Of a DNA stretch of 37,390 bases, positions 20,466-31,130 are shown one piece after another (position 1 is the stretch's first letter; each line of letters starts with the position of its first letter). Position numbers and translations under genes: made by a program. The stretch covers positions 1-37,390 of the forward strand of contig JAUCBJ010006845.1 in NCBI GenBank assembly GCA_032718475.1, read 5' to 3'. The stretch is from Nemertoderma westbladi. Taxonomy: Eukaryota > Xenacoelomorpha > Nemertodermatida > Nemertodermatidae. The notes beneath the pieces were generated by a model. That model worked only from the letters and a program-made list of their open reading frames with translations, was not told the DNA's origin and ran no database searches.

Positions 20466-22889
20466 TACAGGATTTGGTAATGTTTATGATATGGATGGAG
20501 AGAATAATATCGTCCAACAGTTAGCATATCCACGAAATCAGGAAATTTTGCATGGTAATGCCACACCATCTCACAGCAGATGTCAATCTCCAGATGATAG
20601 ACGTATTTGGGACTCACCCACACGTCAAGATAACAGCCTTTTATTTTCAGTCGACAGATACTTCTTTTAATTCAGTAACTATTTCATTTTATTTCCATCA
20701 AACTTTTAACCCTTGACACATACCTATAGTATATCTTAATTTTTCTCGAATTTTATTCATATTTTATTTCCATACCTATGATCTTTATACATCTATGATT
20801 TATATATATATAATTAAAGCATTATTACATAAGTTTATTTAAAATTTTTGTTTTCCCGGCTTTAAAGTGCAATTGCGTAACTTGGCAGAATCATCGAATA
20901 CTGCAATGAATTTAGAAATATACTGTAAATTTCATGATTACATATAAGTCATATGTTACCTGCAATCTTAATTAACTGATGCATTTTATCATAATGTTTT
21001 CATAATAGGTCCCTTATGCGGACACTACAAACTGTATTATGCATTATTTTTAAACTATGTACTGTAATTTGTAACTTTTTTCTCCTATCTATTTCTTGGA
21101 CCCTATATTTCTTGTTACATACGGTATGACTTAATATTTATTTTTTTTATCGAATTTTATCTTTAATTAATTAATCTATTTTTTATTTATATTTTATCAA
21201 ATTTTATCTTTAATTAATTAATCTATTTTTTATTTATATTTTATTCCCGCCCTAACTGCCTAAAACGCAACTGCGTAACTTGCCAGTCATTGCGAAAATA
21301 AAATATTTATAATATCTGAATATGTATAGGCCTAAGTATTTATCTTGGTGCAATGCAGACTGTATAACAGAACACGTGTATATTTTACATTACTTACAGT
21401 ACGTACGTACGTACATTACCTTCATATTGAAATTTAATTTTACTGTAATTTTGTCCCAATCATGGATTATCTTTATTTCTGTCATCTGTGTTTGTATGTT
21501 TGACTTTTGAGATATATTTTTATTGATACTGGCGTAATTACTGTAAACTAAACTAAACTAAACAGATTAGATTATTTTACAACCCTTAGGCCCTAGGTAC
21601 TGTATGTCTGTATGTGTTAGGCCTATCCTGTCCACTGTCTGCCTGTACTGCTGTATCCGGGGTATGATAGCAATAGGCTATATACAGATGTATGATGATA
21701 CAGAACTATTTCAGTATTTCATGTATTTACTCCACTCTGCCGTGCCATTTACTGCTCTAGCCTATACTGTATAAAATATATTATAATTTTTAATTATTAT
21801 TACATTCACAAATATGGCAATTTTTAGTTAGGAATAATGCTTTATTATACATATCGTGATTTAATTTTCTTTCTAATCCCACGAGACCTACTTAGAAATG
21901 TAATTCAAAATGTATCTTACAACTGTACAACCAATACACTTTATCTTTCCATCAGTAGAATAATTACATTACCGAACTAATATTATCAAATTTTAATACA
22001 ATATTACAATATATTATTCATATTATTAATGCCTATTCGGTGGTTGATGTAATGGGCCTTCCCGATCAACCTCCGTCTTTACTATGCATCAAGTCAAATA
22101 TATTCATAATATTTTTTCATTTACCGTAATTTACTAATTATTTGACTTATAGTACTACAATTATTACATAGTTACAATTTATTTGTGTGCATGCAAGTTT
22201 AGAAAATGTTTCATAATAAATAAAAAAAAAAAAAAAAAATAAAATAAAATATAAAATGGTGCGTCACCTTAACCATTTTAATTTTTCGGTATCTGGGTCG
22301 TATAGGCCTATTTCTGAATTAATCACCTCCTTTTTTAACTTTTACACACTTGCTTGCCTAACCGAAACACGTTTTTAGCCTGACTGAATTAATTGTTTAA
22401 TTTAAACTAAAAACCGAAAGAAAATAATTGTATCTAATTTAATTTATGTCTGTATGTAGGGCCTACGTAATTTGCACTGTGCATTACCAGATTACAGCAT
22501 TACCAAACAGTCTGACAGTACCGGTAGCTGTACCGTATATCATTTTCTTAATCGTTGTGTTTATATCTATACCAGTATACTGCTATGTACGTACAGATAT
22601 ACTGATATAGGTACCGGCAACCGGTACGGTATGTCTGTAGGCCTATATTTATATTTTACTTAGTTTGTCAAATAAATACTTACAATTCCAATTCGCTATC
22701 GGTAACAAAACAATAGGCCTACAGCAATAACAGAATAAATTTAAATCAGTTATTTCAGTATTTATTCTGTTCTCTTCGTAAATTCTGATATTGTTGACGT
22801 AAAGCAGTAAAGGTTGAAAGGGAAAACTAGGCAAAAGGGCCTATCTGCCTATCCCTATCATCAGATCATCTGTACTGTACGCACAGACG
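20466..22889. other. AT-rich region with a 50-bp tandem repeat, no gene seen
   Basis: A ~50-bp direct duplication (AATTTTATCTTTAATTAATT...) covers about 21149-21247. The motif GCAA(T/C)TGCGTAACTTG is present at ~20870 and ~21269. An (ACGT)n run lies at ~21399-21414 and an A-run near 22224-22239. TAGGCCTA palindromes are frequent. No ORF with coding character was found. Confidence 0.5.
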
Positions 22890-23547
22890 CAGGGCTGGCA
22901 AAAACCTTCGGTTTTTCAAAACAAAAATTAGGTTTTTGTTCTCACTAGCGGCCTTGGTTCTGTGGTTAGTATGAAATGATTGACAGAACTTTGATTCATG
23001 TCGATTTTGACTGGCTTACAAGTAGAAATAGGCTACAGTTCGAATAATACAATATAATGCAATACTATGCAGTGGGTAGATAAAACTCCTATAACGAGAC
23101 TCAAAATTTAGGTCATAGCACATAGTCTTAAAGTAGCCCATATACTGAAGGATAGCTACTAGGCCCTATATGGTACTGCTGTACATGTACCTTATGTAGG
23201 CTATGTAGGCCTATGTCTGTATGTACGCCTCTATCTGCAACTTTATTGAGTTCTCCCTCTGCCAGTCTGCAATTTTGCGGGCTTGGGACCGTTTTTTGTG
23301 TTTTTTGAACACAAAAGGCTGCATTAAAACTCATAAGATTGTATTGTAAATTGTAATAGGGGCCTACTCTCTGACTGCCAGACGGCTAGACAGCTAGATC
23401 CTGAGATCAGCCCCGCTCAATGCATGGCTCGCCCCACAATCAGACAATGCTTTGTTTTATTTTGCACATCATGTGCGTGTGCGCCCCTCTAAACGATTTG
23501 AACTACACTTGGATACACGTTTTGCAAGCGTTTCTCACTCGTTTGTA

Positions 23548-23665
23548 CTCTTTTGTACTATTTTTGATTTTTTGCACTCTTTTGTACTATTTTTGCACTT
23601 TATTGTACTCTTTTGTATTCTTTTGTACTACCGGTATGTATTTTTTTGTATTTTTTTGTACAAAT
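23548..23665 (+). repeat. T-rich minisatellite (CTCTTTTGTACTATTTTTG units)
   Basis: Five or so imperfect units built from TTGTACT and TTTTTG blocks of about 20-30 bp. It lies in the left part of the hAT-ended element, followed by further AGGTTTTTG motifs similar to those at the element's ends. Confidence 0.65.
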
Positions 23666-23850
23666 TCGTCGGACCCGGGTTTTGGAAGGTTTTTGCAGGT
23701 TTTTGAATGTTATTGCTAGGTTTTTGTGTAGTATTTCTGTCAGGCTGTATTTGTATAGGCCCTATCCAGCTATCAGCCTATTGACGGATTAGATTGACCT
23801 GACTGCCAAAGCTTGATTGACAGATTGCATTCTGGCATTTCTCATTATCG

Positions 23851-24470
23851 GTCAGCCTAAACACCCAACTACACCCAACTACACCCAACTTTCACCCAAC
23901 TACACCCAACTACACCCAACTTTCACCCAACTACACCCAACTACACCCAACTACACCCAACTACACCCAACTACACCCAACTTTCACCCAACTACACCCA
24001 ACTACACCCAACTACACCCAACTTTCACCCAACTACACCCAACTTTCAGCCAACTACACCCACACAGTTCCACCCCACTACACCCAACTTCCACTGCACT
24101 TCCACTTCCACTCTGCATCCAACTTACACAAAACTATACCTACTGTATGGCACCAAACTTCCACAAATTACAATATGTACAGTAACCAACTCTTCGAGGA
24201 ATTGCTGAGATATGAGCTTTTAAATGTTTCATGTACTGTATGTTGCCCCCACTGCTGAGCAATTATGAAAATAACAAACTAACGTTTTATATTTATTGCA
24301 GGTTGGTTCTAGAATAATTGATGAATTTAGCAATAAATAAACAAAGGAGAGACGCAGAGACTATTGACGAACGATCCAAGCTACAGTATAAAACTAAACT
24401 GGCGCTGTGGGATTGTGGTGAAAATGAAAACGGTATTGATACACAGGAGGGTCACCGTCACAGCCTTAAT
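23851..24470 (+). repeat. Left arm of a ~600-bp inverted repeat
   Basis: It begins GTCAGCCTAA, contains ~25 units of CACCCAACTA/CACCCAACTTT (10-11 bp each), then unique sequence ending in the ACAGGAGGGTCACCGTC and CAGCCTTAA blocks. The whole order is found in reverse complement at 26781-27342. The short ORF 24318-24605 lies mostly in this arm and has no known domain. Confidence 0.85.
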
Positions 24471-24815
24471 TTCTGCAAGGAACTTATTATGATCTTCACA
24501 TACAGGCGATGCCAGAATGGACAAGATCTCTACAGTATGAGAATCGATAAGATCGTTATACATTACAGATCTTACAGTAGTAGAAATAATAATTCATCAC
24601 ACTAGGGTAGAGAATTGCAGACGTTGATCTACGTAATCATATAGACGCGGCTTGTGGTCTCTAGTACATACTGTACAGTATATGTACAGTAGGATATGAC
24701 AATATTCAGCTTATTTTATTACAAACAACGAAATGGGAGAAGTGTATTTAATCTTTCAGACATTCCACCCATTCGAAAATCCTCACGTGATCAACATTGA
24801 GGTTTCCAAACTAAT

Positions 24816-25310
24816 GTGTGCATTGTACTTGACACAATGAACCCGGCGTAGCATTCTTGTGAATGTGCCATCCAGAGATTTGGTGTCCTCAGCAGTTAGA
24901 GCCCAGCATGGACTCCCGTAGAGGAGTACTGGAACTACTGCTGCTCTAAATAATCGGACCTTGAGTTTCCGATTAATTCTCGGTGACTTCCAAATCCTGG
25001 AAAGCCTATTCAAGGCTGCCCATGCCTTTCCCTTACGTATTCGAAGGTCCTCATCTGACTTCCGGATCCATGATCCCAGGTAACAGAAGTTGTCCACATG
25101 CTCAAGCATACCATCCTTTGAGATTATGCTCATCCGATCAGAGACTTGCTGAGGACTTTCAAAGTTAACTGTCAAAATTGTGGTCTTTCTGGAGGTAATA
25201 AAAAGACCAAAACTAGAAGCAGAATGTTCTAATGAGCTGAGGAGCCGTTGGGCTCCCTCTAATGATTCTGAGAGTACTCCTAAGTCATCAGCAAAGTCTA
25301 TCTGATCAAC
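24816..25310 (-). pseudogene. LINE reverse transcriptase 3' fragment
   Basis: The ORF (25175-24783) encodes the region after the RT core: VDNFCYLGSWIRKSDEDLRI, WKSPRINRKLKVRLFRA and LLYGSPCWALTAED. Upstream on the same strand, to ~25300, the FADD-type catalytic region (DFADDLGVLSESLEGAQ) can be read, so it begins just at RT motif C. It is the same family as the fragment at 32728-33448. Near-identical 26-bp direct repeats flank it (24789-24814 and 25303-25328). Confidence 0.8.
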
Positions 25311-25594
25311 ATTGAGGTTTCCAAGCTAAATTCTCACATGTGAATGAATAATATGTCACACACTTTAGGTATGTTGCTACATAGTCGGATCCCAAGTGGG
25401 GTTTCTCATCGGGCTTTAATGTGGATCAGTTGGCGAAAATCTTCAAAAGTTACTTACGAATGAATTTTTCGTTACAGACAGACAAGCGGACAGAACGACC
25501 TACTGGAGATGAAATTTTGCCCTATTTTTACTAATTGCAATTGTGCGCTAAGGCTTGCCCTGACTGCGTGACTCGTCCCACAGAGCACCAAACT

Positions 25595-25815
25595 CTCCAA
25601 CCAACTACACTCAACTTTGACTCACTTTCACCCAACTACACTCCACTTCCACCCAACTCTCACCCAACTACACCCAACTTTCAACCAACTACCCCCAACA
25701 ACACCCAACTTTCACCCAACTACACCCAATTCTCCACCCAACTACACCCAACTATCACCCAACTACAGTACACTCAACATTGTCTCACTTCCACCCAACT
25801 ACACTTACCTTTCAC
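25595..25815 (+). repeat. Third CACCCAAC-rich array, in the loop of the inverted repeat
   Basis: About 18 units of ACACCCAACTA, TTTCACCCAACT and TCCACCCAACT, in the same orientation as the left arm's array but more diverged. It lies outside the inverted-repeat arms, so the array was either copied separately or belongs to a related insertion. Confidence 0.85.
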
Positions 25816-26137
25816 CACTTTCTCGCAGGTCAGGATTTTTGAAAATAAAAAATTATAAAGCAAATTATAAAATTGTCAAAAACCATACAAATCCTAATCT
25901 ACGTCGCTTTTTGGATGTGAAGATGAGTAGGACATACAGTACAATATATCTAATGTTTAGTTCTGAGGCATAACAGCGAGAACATGCGAGCCACGTAGTA
26001 AAGGCGAGCCTTAACGCACTATGATAATTAGTAAATACTGGAAAATTTATTTCGAGTTATTATCATATTCGAGTTAGTGAAATATTGAAACGAGGGACCG
26101 AAGTGAGATAAAAGTACATTATACACTATAATACGTT

Positions 26138-26270
26138 GTTTTATTGTTAAATTTCTTGATTACTTAACGCTCGTCTATGGACGAGCCGCAAATAATCCAT
26201 CTATCTACTATATTTACGGCTTGTCCAAGGACAAGCGTTAAGTAATTCAGAAATTTAACAATAAAATATT
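26138..26270. repeat. Compound palindrome with a hairpin in each arm
   Basis: Arms of ~48 bp (26138-26187 and 26220-26270) are inverted copies sharing TTTATTGTTAAATTTCT and TTACTTAACGCT. Each arm ends in its own small palindrome: GCTCGTC-TATG-GACGAGC on the left and GCTTGTCC-AA-GGACAAGC on the right. The central loop is ~32 bp. Confidence 0.8.
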
Positions 26271-26780
26271 ATAATTATCCTTTGTATCATATTACAAGAA
26301 AGATTGTAACATACAGTAGTCTTTATTTTCAACAGTTTTATTCTAAACTTCGTGGCCTTTATATTAATTTGATCTTATCTTTCGTTTATTATTTTGGTTC
26401 CATGAGAAATTTATTATTCGCCTATATTATACAGAAAGTACTTTATTTGCTAACCATTAAGATTGGATCAGGGAGCCAAATGGAGTGTAAACTTGAGACA
26501 TGTAAAATGTAATGAGAAATGTAAAAAGTTCTAAAATTATTTCTGTTGTTTCGTTAAAAATTAATTAATACAGTATAAAGGCCATAACGTTTAAGATAAA
26601 GAAGCTGAAAATAATGTTACAGTTTATTTTCTTGTATTTTATGATACATAAAGGATAATTACATTATTATAATTGCATTAAACATACTGTATAATATAGA
26701 ACTTATGTCCATTAACTTTGTACGAATTATCTGCATTGCTATTCCCACAGCAGAAGTTTCCAATAATGCGATTTCGTCGT

Positions 26781-27342
26781 TAAGGCTGTGACGGTGACCC
26801 TCCTGTGTATCAATACCGTTTTCATTTTCACCGCAATCCCACAGCGCCAGTTTAGTTTGTACTGTAGCTTAGTTTGGAGTTTTGATGCGTGGTATGTGTA
26901 GACATCTATAGGTATCTGGATCGTTCGTCAATAGTCTCTGTGTCTCTCCTTTGTATATTTATTGCTAAATTCATCAATTATTCTAGAATCAACCTGCAAT
27001 AAAAATAAAATGTTAGTTAGTTATTTTCATAATTGCAGGGCAGTGATGGCAAAATACAGCACGAGTACATGCAACTTTTAAAAGTTCATATCTCAGCAAT
27101 TCTTCAAAGAAGTTCAGAGTTTGTTACTGTACATATTGTAATTTGTGGAAGATAGGTGCCATACAGTATAGTTTGGTGTAAGTTGGATGCTGTTGTGTTG
27201 AAGTTGGGTGTAGTTGGTGAAAGTTGGGTGTAGTTGGGTGGTAGTTGGGTGAAAGTTGGGTGTAGTTGGGTGAAAGTTGGGTGTAGTTGGGTCTTGGGTG
27301 TAGTTGGGTGAAAGTTGGGTGTAGTTGGGTGATTAGGCTGAC
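26781..27342 (-). repeat. Right arm of the ~600-bp inverted repeat
   Basis: Reverse complement of 23851-24470 with the same block order (TTAAGGCTGTGACGGTGACC at the inner edge, TTAGGCTGAC at the outer edge). It has fewer tandem units (about 11), an extra ~30 bp near 26885-26915 and scattered substitutions. Divergence shows that the arms are not a recent assembly duplication. Confidence 0.85.
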
Positions 27343-27800
27343 CCCTCATTATTACTGTCAGACTGTATTATATTTTATACAGCATTGGTAGATCAGTCAG
27401 TCAGTTCAGTAGATACCGGTCTGCCGGTAAGCCTACAACAGTCTGACAGTACAATATATTAAAATAATTGATTTGATTTTTGTTTTAAATATTAGTCAGT
27501 CAGTCAGTCCAGCTCCAGCAGGCAGGCAGCACAGCAGGAGTCCAGCTGCCAGCAGTGAAGTTTTATTGTTGGCTTACTGGCTTAAAGCAGTAAAGTTAAG
27601 TACAAAAACTCAAGTCTTTAGTCAGTGGGTTTCATGCATGGAACCAAAATATTGTTGTCATCAGAAATTTAAAAAAAAACAAGCAATTTGGCTCTTTTTT
27701 TTTGTGATCAAAAACCTAGTTTTAGGCTTTTTTCAAATTTTAGGTTTTTGACAAAAATCGACACAAAGTAGGTTTACAAAAACCTACTTTGCCAGCCCTG

Positions 27801-28098
27801 ACTGTACGGGCTGACCGGTCCGGTACTGCTATACAGCTGTACAACTATCTCTGTATCTGGCTATATCTGTATTCTGTATATCAGTATATTATCCAGCCAG
27901 ATATCTATGGTTCATTTACTGACTGATTGATTCATACTCCCAAGTCCCCACTACTGCACTAGGCCTACCCATCAGTCTGTCAGTAGGTTACTGCCTAGTG
28001 CCTACTGGCTGACTGGCCTACCTCTACTCTACCAGTATGCTGGGCTGGTATGTCAGATTTGAAAACTGAAAACACCAACAAGCCAACAAACAACAAAC
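27801..28098 (+). promoter_or_regulatory. Region upstream of ABL, containing its 5' UTR
   Basis: This region lies between the hAT end and the ABL start. The last 40 bases are A/C-rich (GCCAACAAACAACAAAC) directly before ATGG, a good initiation context. No TATA box or upstream exon splice site is certain. A preceding non-coding exon is possible. Confidence 0.35.
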
Positions 28099-29339
28099 AT
28101 GGGTCAACAACAAACTAAAGACCACCATCATGTTGGTCACCATGACAAGCACAAAAGGCGTCGCGATAAACACGCCGTGCAGCGTGTCGATCCGAAACCG
28201 CCGGTGAAGGTCCCGGAGAGTGTGGACGCTATAGCGCTGTACGACTTCACGTCAACCGAGGATAACCAGTTGAGTTTTAAAAAGGGGGAAAGACTTAAAA
28301 TCCTGTGTTACAGTGAATCCCGACAGTGGTGCGAAGCAGCGAACTCGGAACACGATTTAGGTTGGGTTCCATCGAACTATATAAAGGAATTGAGTCCTTT
28401 ATCTGTTCATCCGTGGTTCCACGGGGCTATTAGTCGGAACTCCGCGGAATTCCTTCTTCGAAGCGGGATAAACGGCTCATACTTAGTCCGGGACTCCGAG
28501 AGCTGTCCGGGTCAGCTGTCTATCAGTCTCAGGTACGAGGGGCAGGTCTTCCATTACCGTATCAGCCAATCGGCCGACGGTAAACTCTACGTAGCCTCCT
28601 CGTTTTTATTCGATACTCTCGCCGAGTTAGTCGCCTACCATATGGCCAACTCGGACGGTTTGATAACGACTCTTTGTTACCCGGCGCCAAAACGCGAGTC
28701 ATCGAGTCCGTTGCGGAGTCGGAGCCGGCGACACGTGGGACTCGTGGGAGCTCGAACGCACCGACGTAACGATGCGGAACAAACTCGGAGTCGGACAATA
28801 CGGCGAGGTTTACGAGGCCACGTTGAAGACGAACAACCAACGCGTCGCAGTTAAAACCCTCAAAGAGAACACAATGAAACCGGAAGAGTTTCTTAAAGAG
28901 GCGGGAATCATGAAGAAGTTACAACACCCCAACCTAATACGACTCCTGGGTGTCTGCAGTCGGGAAGCCCCTTACTACATAGTCACCGAGTTCATGTCCC
29001 ATGGGAATCTTCTAGACTTCCTACACGAGACCTCCCCGGACAACCTGACGCTTCTCTACATGGCCACCCAGATCGCCTCGGCCATGGCCTATCTGGAGGC
29101 CGAGAACTACATCCACCGGGATCTGGCCGCCCGCAACTGTTTGGTGGACGACGGCACCGTGGTGAAGGTGGCCGATTTCGGGCTGGCGCGGTTAATGACC
29201 GACGAGACGTACACCGCGCAGGCCGGGGCCAAGTTCCCGATTAAGTGGACCGCCCCAGAGAGTTTGTGCTTCAATCGGTTCTCTATAAAGTCCGACGTCT
29301 GGGCATTCGGCGTGTTGCTATGGGAGCTAGCCAGTTGCG
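28099..29339 (+). CDS. ABL: ABL tyrosine kinase, exon with SH3, SH2 and most of the kinase
   Basis: Starts MGQQ, as in the myristoylated ABL1b isoform (Gly2 acceptor predicted), then a His/Lys/Arg-rich cap. SH3 spans residues ~44-95 (ALYDF, WVPSNY). SH2 spans ~104-196 ([19 protein letters not shown] with Arg131). The kinase lies in the next frame: [12 protein letters not shown], glycine loop [14 protein letters not shown] lysine, αC glutamate in FLKEA, Thr gatekeeper in [17 protein letters not shown], activation-loop [20 protein letters not shown] phosphorylates cytoskeletal and signalling proteins and is held off by SH3-SH2 docking. The SH2-to-kinase frame change (between ~28696 and 28730) has no room for a normal intron, so a one-base indel or sequence error is likely. 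The exon ends at a GCG|GTGAGT donor, phase 1. Confidence 0.95.
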
Positions 29340-29828
29340 GTGAGTTGTCGATATTAAACATTTATTAATATGTTATTATTATTAATTCATAATTCTTCAG
29401 AACTGAGCTCTATACTTGGCATGTAGACATGATAAGTTTAATTATATATAGGCCTATATTATATATATTTATTAATTATATTAAATAATAATAATCATAT
29501 ATATACCCGGTATATATTATTTTCAATTTATTATGAAAATATTATAGGCCTATCACGCACAGGTCAACAATATAACCTAGTTTAGGTAGGTGTGTTGGAT
29601 CAACCAAAATACCAATAATTGTACTATCTATATTTAAGTCCTGTAACGATCTGTTGTTTTGGTTGCTATGGAAACCAAGATTAACACTATCGAAACAGTT
29701 TTCATAATTTGATCTGTATTAATTACCCCCCCTCCCTGGCTTTCTCTCTGTCACTAATTATTCCCCGCAGGACCCCCCCGCCCCCACCCCCATGTCTATT
29801 ACTATTAATTTTTCCCCCCAGTTTACGG

Positions 29829-30436
29829 TAAGGGCTATCAAAAATTAAATGGACATGCAATTAATTGACCCCAATTTAATTGATTGGTGATCTCAAAAAA
29901 TTGGATAATTGATTCCACTGGAATCAATTATCCAATTAATTGCAACCATCGTTCATCCCATGGTGTATCACAGTTGAACAACAGTTGAAAGTTAACCAGC
30001 CTTGCTACATCAGTATGTACAGCAGTGATACTTTTTTGAGTACTTATTTTGTAACCGGTACACAAACACAATGTGAAATAAACTATCAGTCTTATTTACA
30101 GCATTATGTCTCTATCTACTGCGTACCTCAGCATCGGTCATTCAGTTCAGTTCTCTTGTTACCGGTACAGGTTGTCTGAGCGAGGTACCTGAAAGATATA
30201 TCTTATACTCATAATAAAGGAATTATGTACATATTAAATCTTTAACTTTTTTAATATAAATGGCAATTAATTGATTAATTAAAATTGATTAATTTCGTAA
30301 AATCGCAATTACAATTAATTGATTGGATTCAAGACTTTAATTGCAATTAATTGATTGATATCATTTCCAATTGCAATTAATTGATTGATAGTATGTACTA
30401 TGTAATTGAATGGTAATAAATTTTTGATAACCCTTA
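29829..30436. mobile_element. MITE with TAAGGGCTATCAAAAATT termini
   Basis: 18-bp termini (29829-29846 and 30419-30436) are inverted copies with one mismatch. Both sit in C-rich array sequence, which fits an insertion. The interior is rich in AATTAATTGATTG motifs and includes a palindrome around 29880-29940. The superfamily is uncertain: the termini look hAT-like, but only a CGG is shared by the flanks. Confidence 0.65.
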
Positions 30437-31130
30437 CGGCCTGGTATCCCCCCCCCCCCCCCCCCCCCTGTCTCCCTCTAGCGTTGCCCATCGAAATTTA
30501 CAAAATATTTCGATCGATTTTCTGAAATTATCAATCGATTATCGATGATTTTCAAATATTACCAATGTAAAATATAAAATAGTTTTTAAATGAAGATAAT
30601 GCTTAATATTTCAATAAATTAATGTGTGTAAAGTTAAAAAATACTTTACAATTTGCTGTTGAGAACGGTTTGTTACTCAATGTGCTGGCTATATAATTAT
30701 ACAGTTATAATACTGTATACTGCGGTACTGGTCTGCTGCCTGCTGGTATAGCCTACCGGTAGTCAGATATATTTTTATTTATTTATTTACTTGACTTGAC
30801 AGCGAGATAAAACATAAATATTTATTATAGGCTATAGGGCACCGCACCGTCACTGTCACTGTCCAACAGTCTCTCTAAATAACATAATATAACTAAACTA
30901 ATTTTATAACTTCACTTTATAACTAAATTCGTGCTCGTCTCACTGACTTGTTCCAACGCCCAATTTTAACTGATACTGATGTGGATCCGAGGCGGAACGG
31001 GACACAGCAAACTTCGCCCGCGAGAAAGCTTCACCCGGTGCAATCTTCGCCCGGGCAATCTTCGCCCTCAAAATGAGTGTTAACAACCTCGTTTATAGTT
31101 TAGGTTATAAAAATTCGTCTCTGTAACTGT

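Larger units (their letters stand above)
22890..27800. mobile_element. Composite non-autonomous element with hAT-type termini
   Basis: The left end CAGGGCTGGCAAA (22890) and right end TTTGCCAGCCCTG (27788-27800) are inverted copies matching the hAT terminal consensus. Both ends continue into AGGTTTTTG-rich sequence. The 8-mer ACTGTACG follows the right end, and the same 8-mer lies at 22874-22881, separated from the left end by 8 extra bases, so the target duplication is displaced or coincidental. No transposase ORF is visible. The interior holds a long inverted repeat, three CACCCAAC-rich arrays, a LINE fragment and a small palindrome. Two separate insertions lying close together are the main alternative. 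Confidence 0.65.

Noticed and set aside
17457-20524. Many long ORFs on both strands with Gly/Trp or Pro/Thr-rich repeats
   Set aside because: They come from a stop-free 33-bp tandem unit. Overlapping frames on both strands are equally open and none has a start, domain or codon signal of its own.
23851-24060. Possible CRISPR-like or telomere-like array
   Set aside because: Units are contiguous 10-11 bp repeats without spacers, and CACCCAAC is not a known animal telomere repeat. The genome is animal, so a CRISPR array is not expected.
23817-24185. ORFs rich in Thr-Gln-Leu-His-Pro (also 25535-25973 and 27104-27349)
   Set aside because: All are direct translations of the CACCCAAC tandem arrays.
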